Shown here in pieces: positions 8,197 through 17,220 of a DNA stretch of 64,000 bases; the first letter of the stretch is position 1, and the number at the start of each line of letters is the position of its first letter. The stretch comes from SVTX01 sp045577415. GTDB lineage: Bacteria; Bacillota; Clostridia; Oscillospirales; CAG-272. The DNA is taken from positions 4,423-68,422 of the forward strand of contig JAZNII010000094.1 in the NCBI GenBank assembly GCA_045577415.1, given 5' to 3'. Made by a program: the position numbers and the translations under genes. Under the pieces are notes generated by a model. The model ran no database searches and had not been told where the DNA came from. It saw nothing but the letters and a program-made list of their open reading frames with translations.

Positions 8197-9105
8197 ATGT
8201 CATTTTCATCACAAGTCAAGGATGAATTAAACACTTTACAGATAAAGTCAAACTGTTGCAAAAAGGCTTATATTTTCGGCTCTCTTATGTCTGCTGATAT
8301 ATCCGACGGACAGATTTTCGTAAAGATCACAGATAAGTCAACCGCAGAGCAGCTTTGTCATCTGATTAAGGCAATATATAAAATTGAACCCGAAAGAAAA
8401 GAGATCAGACGAGGATGCTACAACGCCATTGAATTAAAATTCAAGTCGGCGAAAATTGAAGATTTTTTGTCCTTTGCAGACGAGTTTTCGGGGTCTGATG
8501 AGGACGTCGATGCTTTAAATGCTTATTTTGCTTGCGAAAACTGCAAGCAGGTCTTTGCCCGCGCGGCATTTTGCGCTTGCGGTAGCGTCAGTGATCCTAA
8601 AAAGTCATATACTTTGGAAATTTACGCCGCCAACGATACTCGCGCCATGCTTATTCACTCGGTGCTTGAGGAAATAGTTACCGAAGCGCCCGGAATTACG
8701 TCGCGTAAAGAAAAAATGAGCGTTTTTTATAAAAACAACTCGGCTATTGAGGACGTTTTGACTGTTTTGGGCGCAAGCAAGACACTTTTTGAGTTTTTGG
8801 ACAGCTATATCGAAAAAGACCTTCGAAATTATGAAAACAGAGCTACGAATTGCGTAACGAGAAATATTGCAAAGTCGGTTGGAGCATCGGGGTTGCAGGT
8901 TTTGGCGATAGAAGCGCTTATTGCGACGGGAGCCTTCGAAGAATTGGGCGACGACCTTCAGGCAACAGCAGCCCTACGCTTAGCTAACCCCGCGCTTACA
9001 TTGTCCGAGCTTGCGGAGATACATATTCCTCCGATTTCAAAATCGGGACTTAATCACAGAATATCAAAGATCATGGAGCTTGCTAAACAGAGAGAGCTTA
9101 TATAA
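8197..9105 (+). CDS. whiA: WhiA-family DNA-binding protein
   Basis: Protein of 302 residues with an N-terminal homing-endonuclease-like (LAGLIDADG-fold, catalytically dead) domain and a C-terminal helix-turn-helix (LTLSELAEIHIPPISKSGLNHRI pattern, about residues 268-290). The conserved NRxTNCxxxNxxK pattern is seen as NRATNCVTRNIAK. WhiA is a sporulation regulator in actinobacteria and is linked to division and chromosome segregation in Bacillus. It starts 21 bp after murB. The usual neighbours RapZ and YvcK are absent here; dnaE follows instead. Confidence 0.96.
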   Translation: MSFSSQVKDELNTLQIKSNCCKKAYIFGSLMSADISDGQIFVKITDKSTAEQLCHLIKAIYKIEPERKEIRRGCYNAIELKFKSAKIEDFLSFADEFSGSDEDVDALNAYFACENCKQVFARAAFCACGSVSDPKKSYTLEIYAANDTRAMLIHSVLEEIVTEAPGITSRKEKMSVFYKNNSAIEDVLTVLGASKTLFEFLDSYIEKDLRNYENRATNCVTRNIAKSVGASGLQVLAIEALIATGAFEELGDDLQATAALRLANPALTLSELAEIHIPPISKSGLNHRISKIMELAKQRELI

Positions 9106-9128
9106 AATTTACGGAAAGGCAGGAGCTT

Positions 9129-12100
9129 ATGGGAGAGTTCGTTCATCTTCATCTTCACAGTGAATACAGTCTGCTTGACGGCGCTTGCCGAATAGCCGAC
9201 ATACCCGACAGACTGCGCGAGTGCGGTCAGGATGCGGTCGCCATCACCGATCACGGCAATATGTACGGCGTTATCGAGTTCTACAAGACCTGCAAAAAGG
9301 CAGGAATAAAGCCGATAATCGGTTGCGAGGTCTATGTTGCAACCTCGTCAAGATTCGATAAGAGAAATAACACCGATTCCTATTATCATCTCGTCCTGCT
9401 TTGCAAAAATATGACGGGATATAAAAACCTTATACGTCTGGTCTCGTTTGGCTACACCGAGGGATTTTATTCCAAGCCACGTATCGATGAGGACCTGCTC
9501 CGCACTCATAGTGACGGGCTTATCGCTCTGTCAGCTTGTCTTTCGGGCAAGATACCGAGACTTTTGTCGGTAGGTGACTACGAGTCGGCGAAAAAAACGG
9601 CACTCGACTATGCCGAAATGTTCGGCAGGGACAATTTCTATATAGAGCTTCAGGATCACGGAACCGAGGAAACGAGGCAGATCATGCCGCTTCTCGTTGG
9701 TCTTGCCGAGGAGACGGGACTTCCTATGGTTGCCACCAACGACTGCCACTATCTTCGCCGTCAGGATTCTGAGATCCAGCAGGTGTTGATGTGTATTCAG
9801 ACCAACACCACACTTGATAGCTCAAACAAGCCCACCTTTGGCGTGGACGACTACTATATCAAGACCACCGACGAGATGAAGCGCATTTACGGCGGATATT
9901 CGGGTGCTATCGAGAACACGGTCAAGATAGCCGAGATGTGTCAGCTCGAGCTTGACTTTGACAAGGTCTTTTTGCCCAAATTCCCTTGTCCCGACGGAAA
10001 GGGAGCAGAGGAATATCTTCGCGAACTTACCCTTGCGGGACTTGAGCGCGGACAGAAAAACGGACATCTCGTATTCGGCAACGAATCTCACAATGACGAA
10101 AAAGCATACAGAGAGAGAATTGACTATGAGCTTTCGGTCATTAACACCATGGGATATGCCGACTATTTCCTTATCGTGCAGGACTACGTGGGATTTGCCA
10201 AGAGCGCGGGTATTCCCGTTGGCCCGGGGCGTGGATCGGGCGCGGGCAGCCTTGTAGCATATCTGCTTGGAATTACAGACATTGATTCTATCAAATTCGA
10301 CCTCCTTTTTGAGCGTTTTCTCAATCCTGAGAGAGTCAGTATGCCTGATATTGATATGGACTTTTGCTACAATCGCCGCGATGAGGTCATAGACTACGTC
10401 ACGAGAAAATACGGCAGAGAACACGTGTCGCAGATAATCACCTTCGGTACTCTTGCCGCAAAGGCGGCGATCCGCGATTGCGGACGGGCTATGGGATTGT
10501 CTTATTCCGACGTTGACGTGGTGGCAAAAGCGATACCTCGCGAGCTTGGAATAACGCTGAAAAACGCACTCCGTTTTCCCGAACTTAAAGAGCTTTACGA
10601 AGGCTCGGAGCAGATTAAAAGATTAGTTGACACGGCCATCTCTCTTGAGGGTATGCCGAGAAACATCTCGGTTCACGCGGCGGGCGTGGTCATTACGGAC
10701 AAGCCTATCTCCGAGTACGTACCTCTGTCCGTAAGCAACGGCACCGTTGTAACTCAGTTTGATATGGACACTATCGCCGACTTGGGACTTCTCAAATTTG
10801 ACTTTCTTGCTCTCCGCTATCTGACGATCATCAACGACGCACAGATGCAGATCAAGGAATTTGAGCCTGATTTTGACATTGAAAAAATACCGTTTGACGA
10901 TAAAAAGACCTTTGAGCTGATCTCGCGCGGCGACACTGCGGGCGTTTTTCAGCTTGAATCGTCGGGAATGAAGCAGGTGCTTCAAAATCTGCGTCCCGAG
11001 TGCATCGACGATATAATTTCGGTCATTTCGCTCTACCGCCCCGGTCCTATGGACTCGATACCAAGGTTTATAGAGTGCCGTCATGACCCCTCCAAGGTAG
11101 TTTACGATCTGCCCGAGCTTGAACCTATATTGCGCTCGACCTACGGCTGTACTGTCTACCAGGAGCAGGTAATGAGCATTTTCCGCACGGTGGCGGGATA
11201 TACCTACGGTCACGCGGATATAGTAAGACGCGCTATGTCGAAGAAAAAAGCAAGCGTGCTTGAAGCCGAGCGTGAGCAGTTCATAGGCGGCGCGGCTGAG
11301 AACGGCATTGACCGCGCGAAAGCCGAAAAGCTCTTTGACGATATGGCAAGCTTTGCAAACTACGCCTTCAACAAGGCTCACGCTGCCGCCTACGCGGTCA
11401 TAAGCTACCGTTCCGCATATCTCAAAGCCCACCACACGGGCGAATATATGGCGGCTCTCCTGACCAGCGTCCTTGGCAACCAGGTCAAGAGCGTTGAGTA
11501 TATAAACGAATGCTCGAAATTCGGTATTTCCGTTTTGCCTCCCGATATTAACGGAAGCCGTGTGACTTTCGCGACGGATAGGGATAACGGCAACATTCGT
11601 TTCGGTCTTTTGGCGCTTAAAAACGTGGGCAAGCAGATGCTTGAAGCAATAATCAGCGAGAGAACGACGGGTGGCAGATTTGCCTCATTTGACAATTTCG
11701 TTGAGCGAATGAGTGACATTACCGATCTGAACAAACGTCAAGTCGAGGCGCTTATAAAATGCGGAGCGTTTGACGGTCTCGGTCTTTTCCGCTCACAGCT
11801 TCTTATGTCCTACGAGACTATCATAGACAACGTCCAACAAAAGAATCGTAACAACCCGGCAGGGCAGATGGATATGTTTTCGATGGGCAATATCGAGGCT
11901 CCGTCCTTCGACTACCCCGACATTCCCGAATACGGAATGAAGGAAAAGCTGCTTATGGAAAAAGAGGCTTCGGGAATGTATTTTTCTGGTCACATGCTTG
12001 ATAATTACTCAAAGCATGTGGAGGATCTCGATATAATCGCCACGGCAGAGCTTGCCGAGACCGACGAGGGCGGAGAATTGCTCTATACCGACCGAGACAG

Positions 12101-12797
12101 AGTCAAATTGGTGGGTATCATCAACTCCGTTTCACTCAAAACCACGAAGAACGACGACAGAATGGCGTTTTTCAAGCTGGAGGACAAGTACGGCGAGGTC
12201 GAGTGCATCGTTTTCCCGAAAAAGTATAACGAGCTTTATCACGAGATATTCGTGGATGCCGCTATCTACGTTGAGGGAACGGTTTCTATCAAGGACGATG
12301 AAATTCCGAAGATTCTCGTTAACCACCTCACGGCACTTATCGAAAACGACAGATACGTAAGCAAGCCTGCGGAAGCTCCAACACAGCCAATGCAAAAAGA
12401 GCAATCCGTAGTGACCGAAACGCCCGCACAGGAATCCGAAAGCAACAACGGAGCACCCTCGATGATAAATATGTATCTTTCTTTCTACGGCGCGGCGCAA
12501 AGTAATCCCACGCCCGAACCTGCGAGAGTAAGTACGCCCAAATCCCCCGAGCCTCGGGTAACTATGGCGAGACAACAGCCCCAAAAGCTCTATCTGCGCG
12601 TTCCCGATATGTCGGGCGAGGTGTTTTTGAAGGTCAAGAATATGGTCGATATATTCAACGAAGGAACTGTCAAGGTCATTTTCTATGATTCCTCTACTGC
12701 AAAATATTCGGAATATAGCGAGAGAATGTTCTATTCGGAGTATGCTATAAGTGAGTTGAAGAAGATAATTGGTGACGACAATGTTGTAATCAAATAA
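9129..12797 (+). CDS. dnaE: DNA polymerase III alpha subunit, DnaE type
   Basis: C-family replicative or primer-extending polymerase, 1222 residues. Domain order: N-terminal PHP domain (FVHLHLHSEYSLLDGACR, AITDHGNMYG), polymerase palm with GPGRGSGAGSLVAYLLGI and the catalytic aspartates in MPDIDMDFCYNRR, fingers with YRPGPMDSIPRFI, the duplicated HhH region, a beta-clamp region (a QMDMFSM segment near residue 915 may be the clamp-binding box), and an OB fold around residues 980-1075 followed by a low-complexity linker and a small C-terminal domain. Two PHP motif histidines are kept. In organisms that also have PolC, as this one does, DnaE usually extends primers before handing over. It ends the operon at the hairpin 12807-12842. 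Confidence 0.97.
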   Translation: MGEFVHLHLHSEYSLLDGACRIADIPDRLRECGQDAVAITDHGNMYGVIEFYKTCKKAGIKPIIGCEVYVATSSRFDKRNNTDSYYHLVLLCKNMTGYKNLIRLVSFGYTEGFYSKPRIDEDLLRTHSDGLIALSACLSGKIPRLLSVGDYESAKKTALDYAEMFGRDNFYIELQDHGTEETRQIMPLLVGLAEETGLPMVATNDCHYLRRQDSEIQQVLMCIQTNTTLDSSNKPTFGVDDYYIKTTDEMKRIYGGYSGAIENTVKIAEMCQLELDFDKVFLPKFPCPDGKGAEEYLRELTLAGLERGQKNGHLVFGNESHNDEKAYRERIDYELSVINTMGYADYFLIVQDYVGFAKSAGIPVGPGRGSGAGSLVAYLLGITDIDSIKFDLLFERFLNPERVSMPDIDMDFCYNRRDEVIDYVTRKYGREHVSQIITFGTLAAKAAIRDCGRAMGLSYSDVDVVAKAIPRELGITLKNALRFPELKELYEGSEQIKRLVDTAISLEGMPRNISVHAAGVVITDKPISEYVPLSVSNGTVVTQFDMDTIADLGLLKFDFLALRYLTIINDAQMQIKEFEPDFDIEKIPFDDKKTFELISRGDTAGVFQLESSGMKQVLQNLRPECIDDIISVISLYRPGPMDSIPRFIECRHDPSKVVYDLPELEPILRSTYGCTVYQEQVMSIFRTVAGYTYGHADIVRRAMSKKKASVLEAEREQFIGGAAENGIDRAKAEKLFDDMASFANYAFNKAHAAAYAVISYRSAYLKAHHTGEYMAALLTSVLGNQVKSVEYINECSKFGISVLPPDINGSRVTFATDRDNGNIRFGLLALKNVGKQMLEAIISERTTGGRFASFDNFVERMSDITDLNKRQVEALIKCGAFDGLGLFRSQLLMSYETIIDNVQQKNRNNPAGQMDMFSMGNIEAPSFDYPDIPEYGMKEKLLMEKEASGMYFSGHMLDNYSKHVEDLDIIATAELAETDEGGELLYTDRDRVKLVGIINSVSLKTTKNDDRMAFFKLEDKYGEVECIVFPKKYNELYHEIFVDAAIYVEGTVSIKDDEIPKILVNHLTALIENDRYVSKPAEAPTQPMQKEQSVVTETPAQESESNNGAPSMINMYLSFYGAAQSNPTPEPARVSTPKSPEPRVTMARQQPQKLYLRVPDMSGEVFLKVKNMVDIFNEGTVKVIFYDSSTAKYSEYSERMFYSEYAISELKKIIGDDNVVIK

Positions 12798-12803
12798 TAC
12801 AAA

Positions 12804-12842
12804 AACACCGCCGAGAGTAACCGTTTGGTCGCTCTCGGCGGT
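12804..12842 (+). terminator. dnaE terminator hairpin, copy 1 of a 39-bp repeat
   Basis: Arms ACCGCCGAGAG (12807-12817) and CTCTCGGCGGT (12832-12842) around a 14-base loop. The 39 bp 12804-12842 are identical to 15124-15162. It also lies just beyond the stop codon of the convergent xre gene. Confidence 0.85.
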
Positions 12843-12860
12843 AATTCTAATTAAGTTTCA

Positions 12861-13922
12861 CTAAATAATGTCAATAGGCAACTTATGCGTTTGAAAAATA
12901 TGTCTCCGTATTCTATCAGCCAATTTACCTTCATTCTCATACGGGATTTTAGTTTTTTCAATTTCAAAACCTTCAAGCAAAGGCGAGGTATGAACTAAAT
13001 TTTCTTCAAGAGAATCAAATCTTTCCGCAAGTGAGATAGCCTCACATATTTTTTCTTTTGCTTTGTCTATCTCTCCGTACTTGTAATATAAGCAAGCGAG
13101 AGAAGCAAGAGAGAAAGCCATATTGATATAATTCTTGCCAAAATCCTCATCCGTGTAGATAATCTTGTTTACCGCGACCAATGACTCAAGCACTTCTATT
13201 CTTTCTTTTATAGGAACATCCGCGCGATACACCCAATTTACGGTTATCACATCATTTAGGAGAAATATAAGCTCCGAAATTGCCGCTTTACTTGCCTTTT
13301 CTCGTCTTTCATCCTTATAAAGACGACAAAGCAAATAATCACGACAGTTTTGCATTAACGGCATCTCGTTTATTATCATTTCCGCATCGCTAATCGAAAC
13401 ACCGCTTCCTTGAATATTGCTAAGCTTTATATAAAAGCCTATGACAATTTTCTTTGCCCAAACTCTAATACTATCAATCGTACAGTTATCCCGAATTCGC
13501 TCGTATACTGAAAATATTTCATTTCTTTCTTCGATTAACACCTGATTTTGATTTTGCGCATACAAAACCAAAGCGTTCAAGTAACGCACCAGCAATCTGT
13601 ATTCGGAGGGATAACGGGCAACTGATTCCTTCATTACAGCAACAAGTGTTTCGCAGTCATGCGCTTGCCATAGTGCATAGTATTTTTCTTCATACTCGGC
13701 AATTTCTTTTTCTCTATTCACATCATAGCTCAAAAGATAGTCGATCGATACGCCGAAAAAGGAAGCTATTGACGGAAGCATATAAATATCGGGGACAGTA
13801 TCTCCGCGCTCCCACTTGCTGACCGCTTGAAATGACACCCCTAAAAAATCAGCTAATTTTTCTTGTGTCAAGCCCCTCTCTGTTCTTAAACTGCGAACCT
13901 TTTCTCCAAATTCAAGCTTCAT
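12861..13922 (-). CDS. XRE-family transcriptional regulator with a long helical C-terminal region
   Basis: The helix-turn-helix occupies residues 1-62 (LRTERGLTQEKLADFLGVS, AVSKWERGDTVPDIYML, FFGVSIDYLL). The remaining 290 or so residues are helical and TPR-like, as in peptide- or ligand-sensing Rgg/Aim-type regulators, but I see no specific ligand site. I place the start at the ATG 13922, one base after the gap stop codon, because XRE proteins usually begin this way; a GTG at 13934 overlapping gap by 11 bp is also possible. A GGAGG lies 15 nt before the ATG. It is translated from the gap transcript, so it may control gap or be a passenger. Base composition is clearly more AT-rich than dnaE. 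Confidence 0.88.
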   Translation of the reverse strand: MKLEFGEKVRSLRTERGLTQEKLADFLGVSFQAVSKWERGDTVPDIYMLPSIASFFGVSIDYLLSYDVNREKEIAEYEEKYYALWQAHDCETLVAVMKESVARYPSEYRLLVRYLNALVLYAQNQNQVLIEERNEIFSVYERIRDNCTIDSIRVWAKKIVIGFYIKLSNIQGSGVSISDAEMIINEMPLMQNCRDYLLCRLYKDERREKASKAAISELIFLLNDVITVNWVYRADVPIKERIEVLESLVAVNKIIYTDEDFGKNYINMAFSLASLACLYYKYGEIDKAKEKICEAISLAERFDSLEENLVHTSPLLEGFEIEKTKIPYENEGKLADRIRRHIFQTHKLPIDII

Positions 13923-13923
13923 A

Positions 13924-14940
13924 TTAATTTTCACTCGCCTCCATTATTTTGATCAGATCAAGCACCTTATTTGAATACCCCCACTCGTTATCGTACCAAG
14001 AAACAAGTTTAAAGAATCTCGGATTCAACTCAATACTTGCTGTCGCATCATATATCGAGGTTCTGTCATCGGAATAAAAATCGCTTGAAACTACTGCTTC
14101 ATCGGTATAACCCAAAATTCCCGAAAGATTGGTCTCGGATGCTTGCTTGATACACTTATTTATTTCTTCCAAAGAAGTTTCACGTACTGTCCGAACCGTC
14201 AAATCCACCACAGAAACATCAATGGTAGGAACTCTGAAAGCCATACCCGTGATTTTTCCTTTAAGCTCGGGAAGTACAAGTACACAAGCCTTAGCCGCTC
14301 CGGTAGATGAAGGAATGATATTAACAGAAGCTGCTCTGCCGCCTCGCCAATCCTTCATGGATGCCGCATCAACCGTTGTTTGCGTATTAGTTGTTGCGTG
14401 AATTGTTGACATCAATGCTTCTTCAACACCAAAATTATCTGAAATCACCTTCAAAAGAGGAGCCAAGCAGTTGGTAGTACAAGATGCATTTGAAACGATC
14501 TTCATATCCGAGGTATATTTGTCGGTATTAACACCGCAAACAAATGTTGGTGTCTCTTTATCCTTTGCGGGCGCGGTTATAACCACCTTTTTCACACCTG
14601 CGCGCAAATGCGCCGAGGCTTTCTCCGTGGTGCAGAATACGCCGGTCGATTCGACAACGTAATCTACTCCAAGCTCTCCCCAACGAATCATTTCCGGGTT
14701 CTTTTCAGCAAAAGTCTTGATTTCTTTGTCTTCAATAATAATGCTGCTATCCGTATATGCAATGTTTGCTTTATAGATTCCGTGAACCGAGTCGTGTTTC
14801 AGCATATAAGCCATATATGCCGCGTCAATAAACGGATCGTTTACTGCTACGACTTGAAAGATGTCACTATGCATCAATGCCGCACGCATAACTAATCTGC
14901 CAATACGTCCAAAGCCGTTAATACCAATTTTGATACTCAT
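13924..14940 (-). CDS. gap: Glyceraldehyde-3-phosphate dehydrogenase
   Basis: NAD-dependent phosphorylating GAPDH of glycolysis, 338 residues. The Rossmann start is GINGFGRIGRLVMRAA, the catalytic cysteine lies in SNASCTTNCLAPL with the active-site His in the following STIHATTNTQ segment, and the C-terminus has SWYDNEWGYSNKV. The S-loop reads SMKDWRGGRAAS, the form found in E. coli GapA and eukaryotic enzymes, while the common Bacillota GapA has a PHKDLRRARAA form. With the flanking terminator repeat and lower GC this suggests acquisition by transfer (inference). No pgk, tpi or other glycolytic gene adjoins it. A consensus promoter lies 32 bp upstream and xre follows in the same transcript. 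Confidence 0.96.
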   Translation of the reverse strand: MSIKIGINGFGRIGRLVMRAALMHSDIFQVVAVNDPFIDAAYMAYMLKHDSVHGIYKANIAYTDSSIIIEDKEIKTFAEKNPEMIRWGELGVDYVVESTGVFCTTEKASAHLRAGVKKVVITAPAKDKETPTFVCGVNTDKYTSDMKIVSNASCTTNCLAPLLKVISDNFGVEEALMSTIHATTNTQTTVDAASMKDWRGGRAASVNIIPSSTGAAKACVLVLPELKGKITGMAFRVPTIDVSVVDLTVRTVRETSLEEINKCIKQASETNLSGILGYTDEAVVSSDFYSDDRTSIYDATASIELNPRFFKLVSWYDNEWGYSNKVLDLIKIMEASEN

Positions 14941-14971
14941 AATAAATACTTCCTTTCGTTATTTCACCTAC

Positions 14972-15000
14972 ATTATACCATCATTGTTTTTACAGGTCAA
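14972..15000 (-). promoter_or_regulatory. Promoter of the gap-xre pair
   Basis: On the minus strand TTGACC (14995-15000), 17-bp spacer, TATAAT (14972-14977). Confidence 0.8.
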
Positions 15001-15040
15001 TAACTTAGCAAGAGAAGTTTATTCTAATAACAAGAGAATT

Positions 15041-15067
15041 TTCTAATGTGTATAAATGCCATTAGAA
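15041..15067. promoter_or_regulatory. Inverted repeat upstream of the gap promoter
   Basis: Perfect 8-bp arms TTCTAATG (15041-15048) and CATTAGAA (15060-15067) separated by 11 bp, about 40 bp upstream of the gap -35 box. It could be an operator, for instance for the xre product, but nothing in the sequence proves this. Confidence 0.35.
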
Positions 15068-15123
15068 ATACTTGACAATGGTACCATTACCACTTTGTTT
15101 GTGAAGTATAAAATCCTAAAGTG

Positions 15124-15165
15124 AACACCGCCGAGAGTAACCGTTTGGTCGCTCTCGGCGGTGTT
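15124..15165 (-). terminator. Phosphohexomutase terminator hairpin, copy 2 of the 39-bp repeat
   Basis: Arms AACACCGCCGAGAG (15124-15137) and CTCTCGGCGGTGTT (15152-15165). Longer stem than copy 1 because the flanking bases are also complementary, so this may be the original terminator of the minus-strand gene cluster. Confidence 0.85.
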
Positions 15166-15175
15166 TACTATAAAA

Positions 15176-16888
15176 TCAAATATTAAGAGTCTTTTTATAC
15201 GCCTCGATATTAGCAAGCGCCGTCTCCTGATCTGCGGCAGATACCATAAAGTAGAATTTTACCTTAGGTTCGGTGCCGGAGGGACGGACGATAACAACGT
15301 CACCGTTTTCAAGCTTGAAGGAGAGAACGTTGGACGCAGGCAATTCGGTAGAGGTCTTTTCTCCGCTTACAACGTCCGTAAAGGTCTGTTTCTTATAATC
15401 ACCGAAGGTAACGACCCGAACTCCGCCAAGCTCGACGGGAGTGCTTGTTCTCATGCCATCAAGCAGAGCCGCCATTTTTGCGGGACCGTCAACACCCTCC
15501 ATATATATCTCAACGTTTCTTTCAAGGCAGAAGCCGTACTTTTCGTAGAGACCCTCAAGGGCATCGTAAAGAGTCATACCCTTGGCGTGGTAATATGCGG
15601 TCATCTCGCAAATAAGCATGGTAGCGACAACTGCATCCTTATCGCGTGCATAAGTACCCTTAAGGTAGCCGTAGCTTTCCTCAAATCCGAAGATATAGGA
15701 GCCTTCGCCCGTAGCCTCGTGGTTCTTAATGACCTCGCCGATAAACTTAAATCCGGTAAGCACGTTGAACATCTCAACGCCGTGAGCGTCACATATCTTG
15801 GTAGCAAGCTCGGAGGAAACTATGGATTTGACCACATATGGCTGATCGGGCATAGTGCCTGTTTCCTCATAAGCAGTGATGATATAGTCGATAAGAAGCG
15901 CGCCCATCTGGTTGCCCGTGATGGTCTTGAAGCTACCGTCTCGGGTTTTGGCAACAACGCCGACACGGTCTGCATCGGGGTCGGTAGCGACTACAAGGTT
16001 GCTTCCAACGTTATTGGCAATCGCGATACCGAGTTCAAAAACCTCTGCGTATTCGGGATTGGGCTTTTCGACGGTGGGGAAGTTGCCGTCAATGACGAAC
16101 TGTTCCTCAACCTTGTAAAGATGCTTGATACCCGTTCTTGCAAGAATTTCGGGGATAAGCTTGTGACCCGTACCGTGAAGGGGAGTGTATACTATCTTCA
16201 ATTCATCCGCAACTGCCTTGACTGCCTCGGGGTTGACTGCTTGTGCCTGAACCTGCGCAAGATAAAGTTCATCCATTTCAGAACCGAGGATCTTGATCTT
16301 GCCCTCGGCAACCGCCGTGTAAAAATCAACTCTCTTGACGTCGTTGAAGATGTCTATCTTGCATATCTCCTCGTAAACGGTGTTAGCATGCTCAGGAGGG
16401 AGCTGCGCGCCGTCCTCCCAATATGCCTTGTAGCCGTTATATTGCTTGGGATTGTGTGATGCGGTGATATTGATACCCGCAACGCACTTCAGCTCGCGGA
16501 GAGCGAAGGAAAGCTCGGGGGTGGGGCGGAGAGCATCAAAAATATATACAGGAATATCAGCTGCTGCCAGAACCTCTGCGGACACCTTGGCGAAAAGCTC
16601 TGAATTATTGCGGCTATCGTAAGCGATAGCAACGCCGTCTACCGCCCTGCCTTCCTTGTGGATAAGGGTAGCCAAGCCCTGAGTTGCCTGCGCTACTGTG
16701 TAGATGTTCATAGCGTTCATTCCAATCTTCATAGTGCCGCGAAGTCCCGCGGTACCAAAGGTCAGACCTGATGTAAAACGAAGCTTGATCTCATCGTCAT
16801 TATCGGCGATGTCGCGAAGCTCTTGCTTTTCAGCTTCTGTAAGGACGGGGGAATTCAACCAAAGATTGTAATTATCAAGATAATTCAT
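15176..16888 (-). CDS. Alpha-D-phosphohexomutase (phosphoglucomutase/phosphomannomutase family)
   Basis: Interconverts hexose 1- and 6-phosphates through a phosphoserine intermediate. The 570-residue length fits the PgcA-like long bacterial branch. The catalytic serine is in GINITASHNPKQYNGYK, the magnesium-binding loop is VATDPDADRVGVV, the sugar-binding loop is FGFEESYGY, and the phosphate-binding loop near the C-terminus is VRPSGTEPKVKFY. It is the last gene of the htpG cluster and ends at the repeat hairpin. Glucose specificity is the family default but cannot be told from mannose from the sequence alone. Confidence 0.95.
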   Translation of the reverse strand: MNYLDNYNLWLNSPVLTEAEKQELRDIADNDDEIKLRFTSGLTFGTAGLRGTMKIGMNAMNIYTVAQATQGLATLIHKEGRAVDGVAIAYDSRNNSELFAKVSAEVLAAADIPVYIFDALRPTPELSFALRELKCVAGINITASHNPKQYNGYKAYWEDGAQLPPEHANTVYEEICKIDIFNDVKRVDFYTAVAEGKIKILGSEMDELYLAQVQAQAVNPEAVKAVADELKIVYTPLHGTGHKLIPEILARTGIKHLYKVEEQFVIDGNFPTVEKPNPEYAEVFELGIAIANNVGSNLVVATDPDADRVGVVAKTRDGSFKTITGNQMGALLIDYIITAYEETGTMPDQPYVVKSIVSSELATKICDAHGVEMFNVLTGFKFIGEVIKNHEATGEGSYIFGFEESYGYLKGTYARDKDAVVATMLICEMTAYYHAKGMTLYDALEGLYEKYGFCLERNVEIYMEGVDGPAKMAALLDGMRTSTPVELGGVRVVTFGDYKKQTFTDVVSGEKTSTELPASNVLSFKLENGDVVIVRPSGTEPKVKFYFMVSAADQETALANIEAYKKTLNI

Positions 16889-16924
16889 AAAAAAACTCCT
16901 TTCAAAATGTTACTTTTAGGTAAA

Positions 16925-17176
16925 TCAAGCCTGCTTGTACTGCTCAAGCGCGATTGCTAACTGGTCGGGACATGAGGTGGGTCTGGGACCGCAATTGATT
17001 CCGCGAAGGCGCTTGATAGCCTCCTCAACGGTCATACCCTTGACGAGCGCGCTTACGCCCTGTGTGTTTCCCGAGCATCCGCCTGTAAATTTTGCTTCAA
17101 CTACGACACCGTTCTCAATATCAATGTCGATTTGACGGGAGCAGGTTCCGTGTGTTTTGTAAGTAATGTGTTCCAT
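16925..17176 (-). CDS. TSCPD domain-containing small protein (TIGR03905-like)
   Basis: Cysteine-containing protein of 83 residues of unknown function, named for the motif TSCPDQLAIAL near its C-terminus. Other conserved features are THGTCSRQI at the start, FTGGCSGNTQGVS and GINCGPRPTSCPD, so four cysteines are present and metal or nucleotide-reductase-related roles have been suggested for the wider family. I start at ATG 17176, which has a GGAAG 10 nt upstream; the earlier TTG at 17197 lacks a ribosome site. It lies between the PheA-like gene and the phosphohexomutase gene. Confidence 0.9.
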   Translation of the reverse strand: MEHITYKTHGTCSRQIDIDIENGVVVEAKFTGGCSGNTQGVSALVKGMTVEEAIKRLRGINCGPRPTSCPDQLAIALEQYKQA

Positions 17177-17220
17177 AATTCTTATGCTTCCTTTCAAATA
17201 ATATTCATGTTGCTGTGATT

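Larger units (their letters stand above)
12804..15162. repeat. Direct repeat of 39 bp flanking the gap-xre pair
   Basis: The same 39-bp hairpin-forming sequence occurs at 12804-12842 and 15124-15162, 2,320 bp apart, in the same orientation and with no mismatch. Everything between is the gap-xre pair and its promoter region. This pattern would arise if a segment had been inserted or duplicated together with one terminator between two formerly convergent genes, dnaE and the phosphohexomutase gene. Confidence 0.85.

Noticed and set aside
12804..12842. Hairpin considered as a REP-like or integron attC-like site
   Set aside because: No integrase or conserved core sites are visible; a terminator duplicated with the gap-xre segment explains it better.
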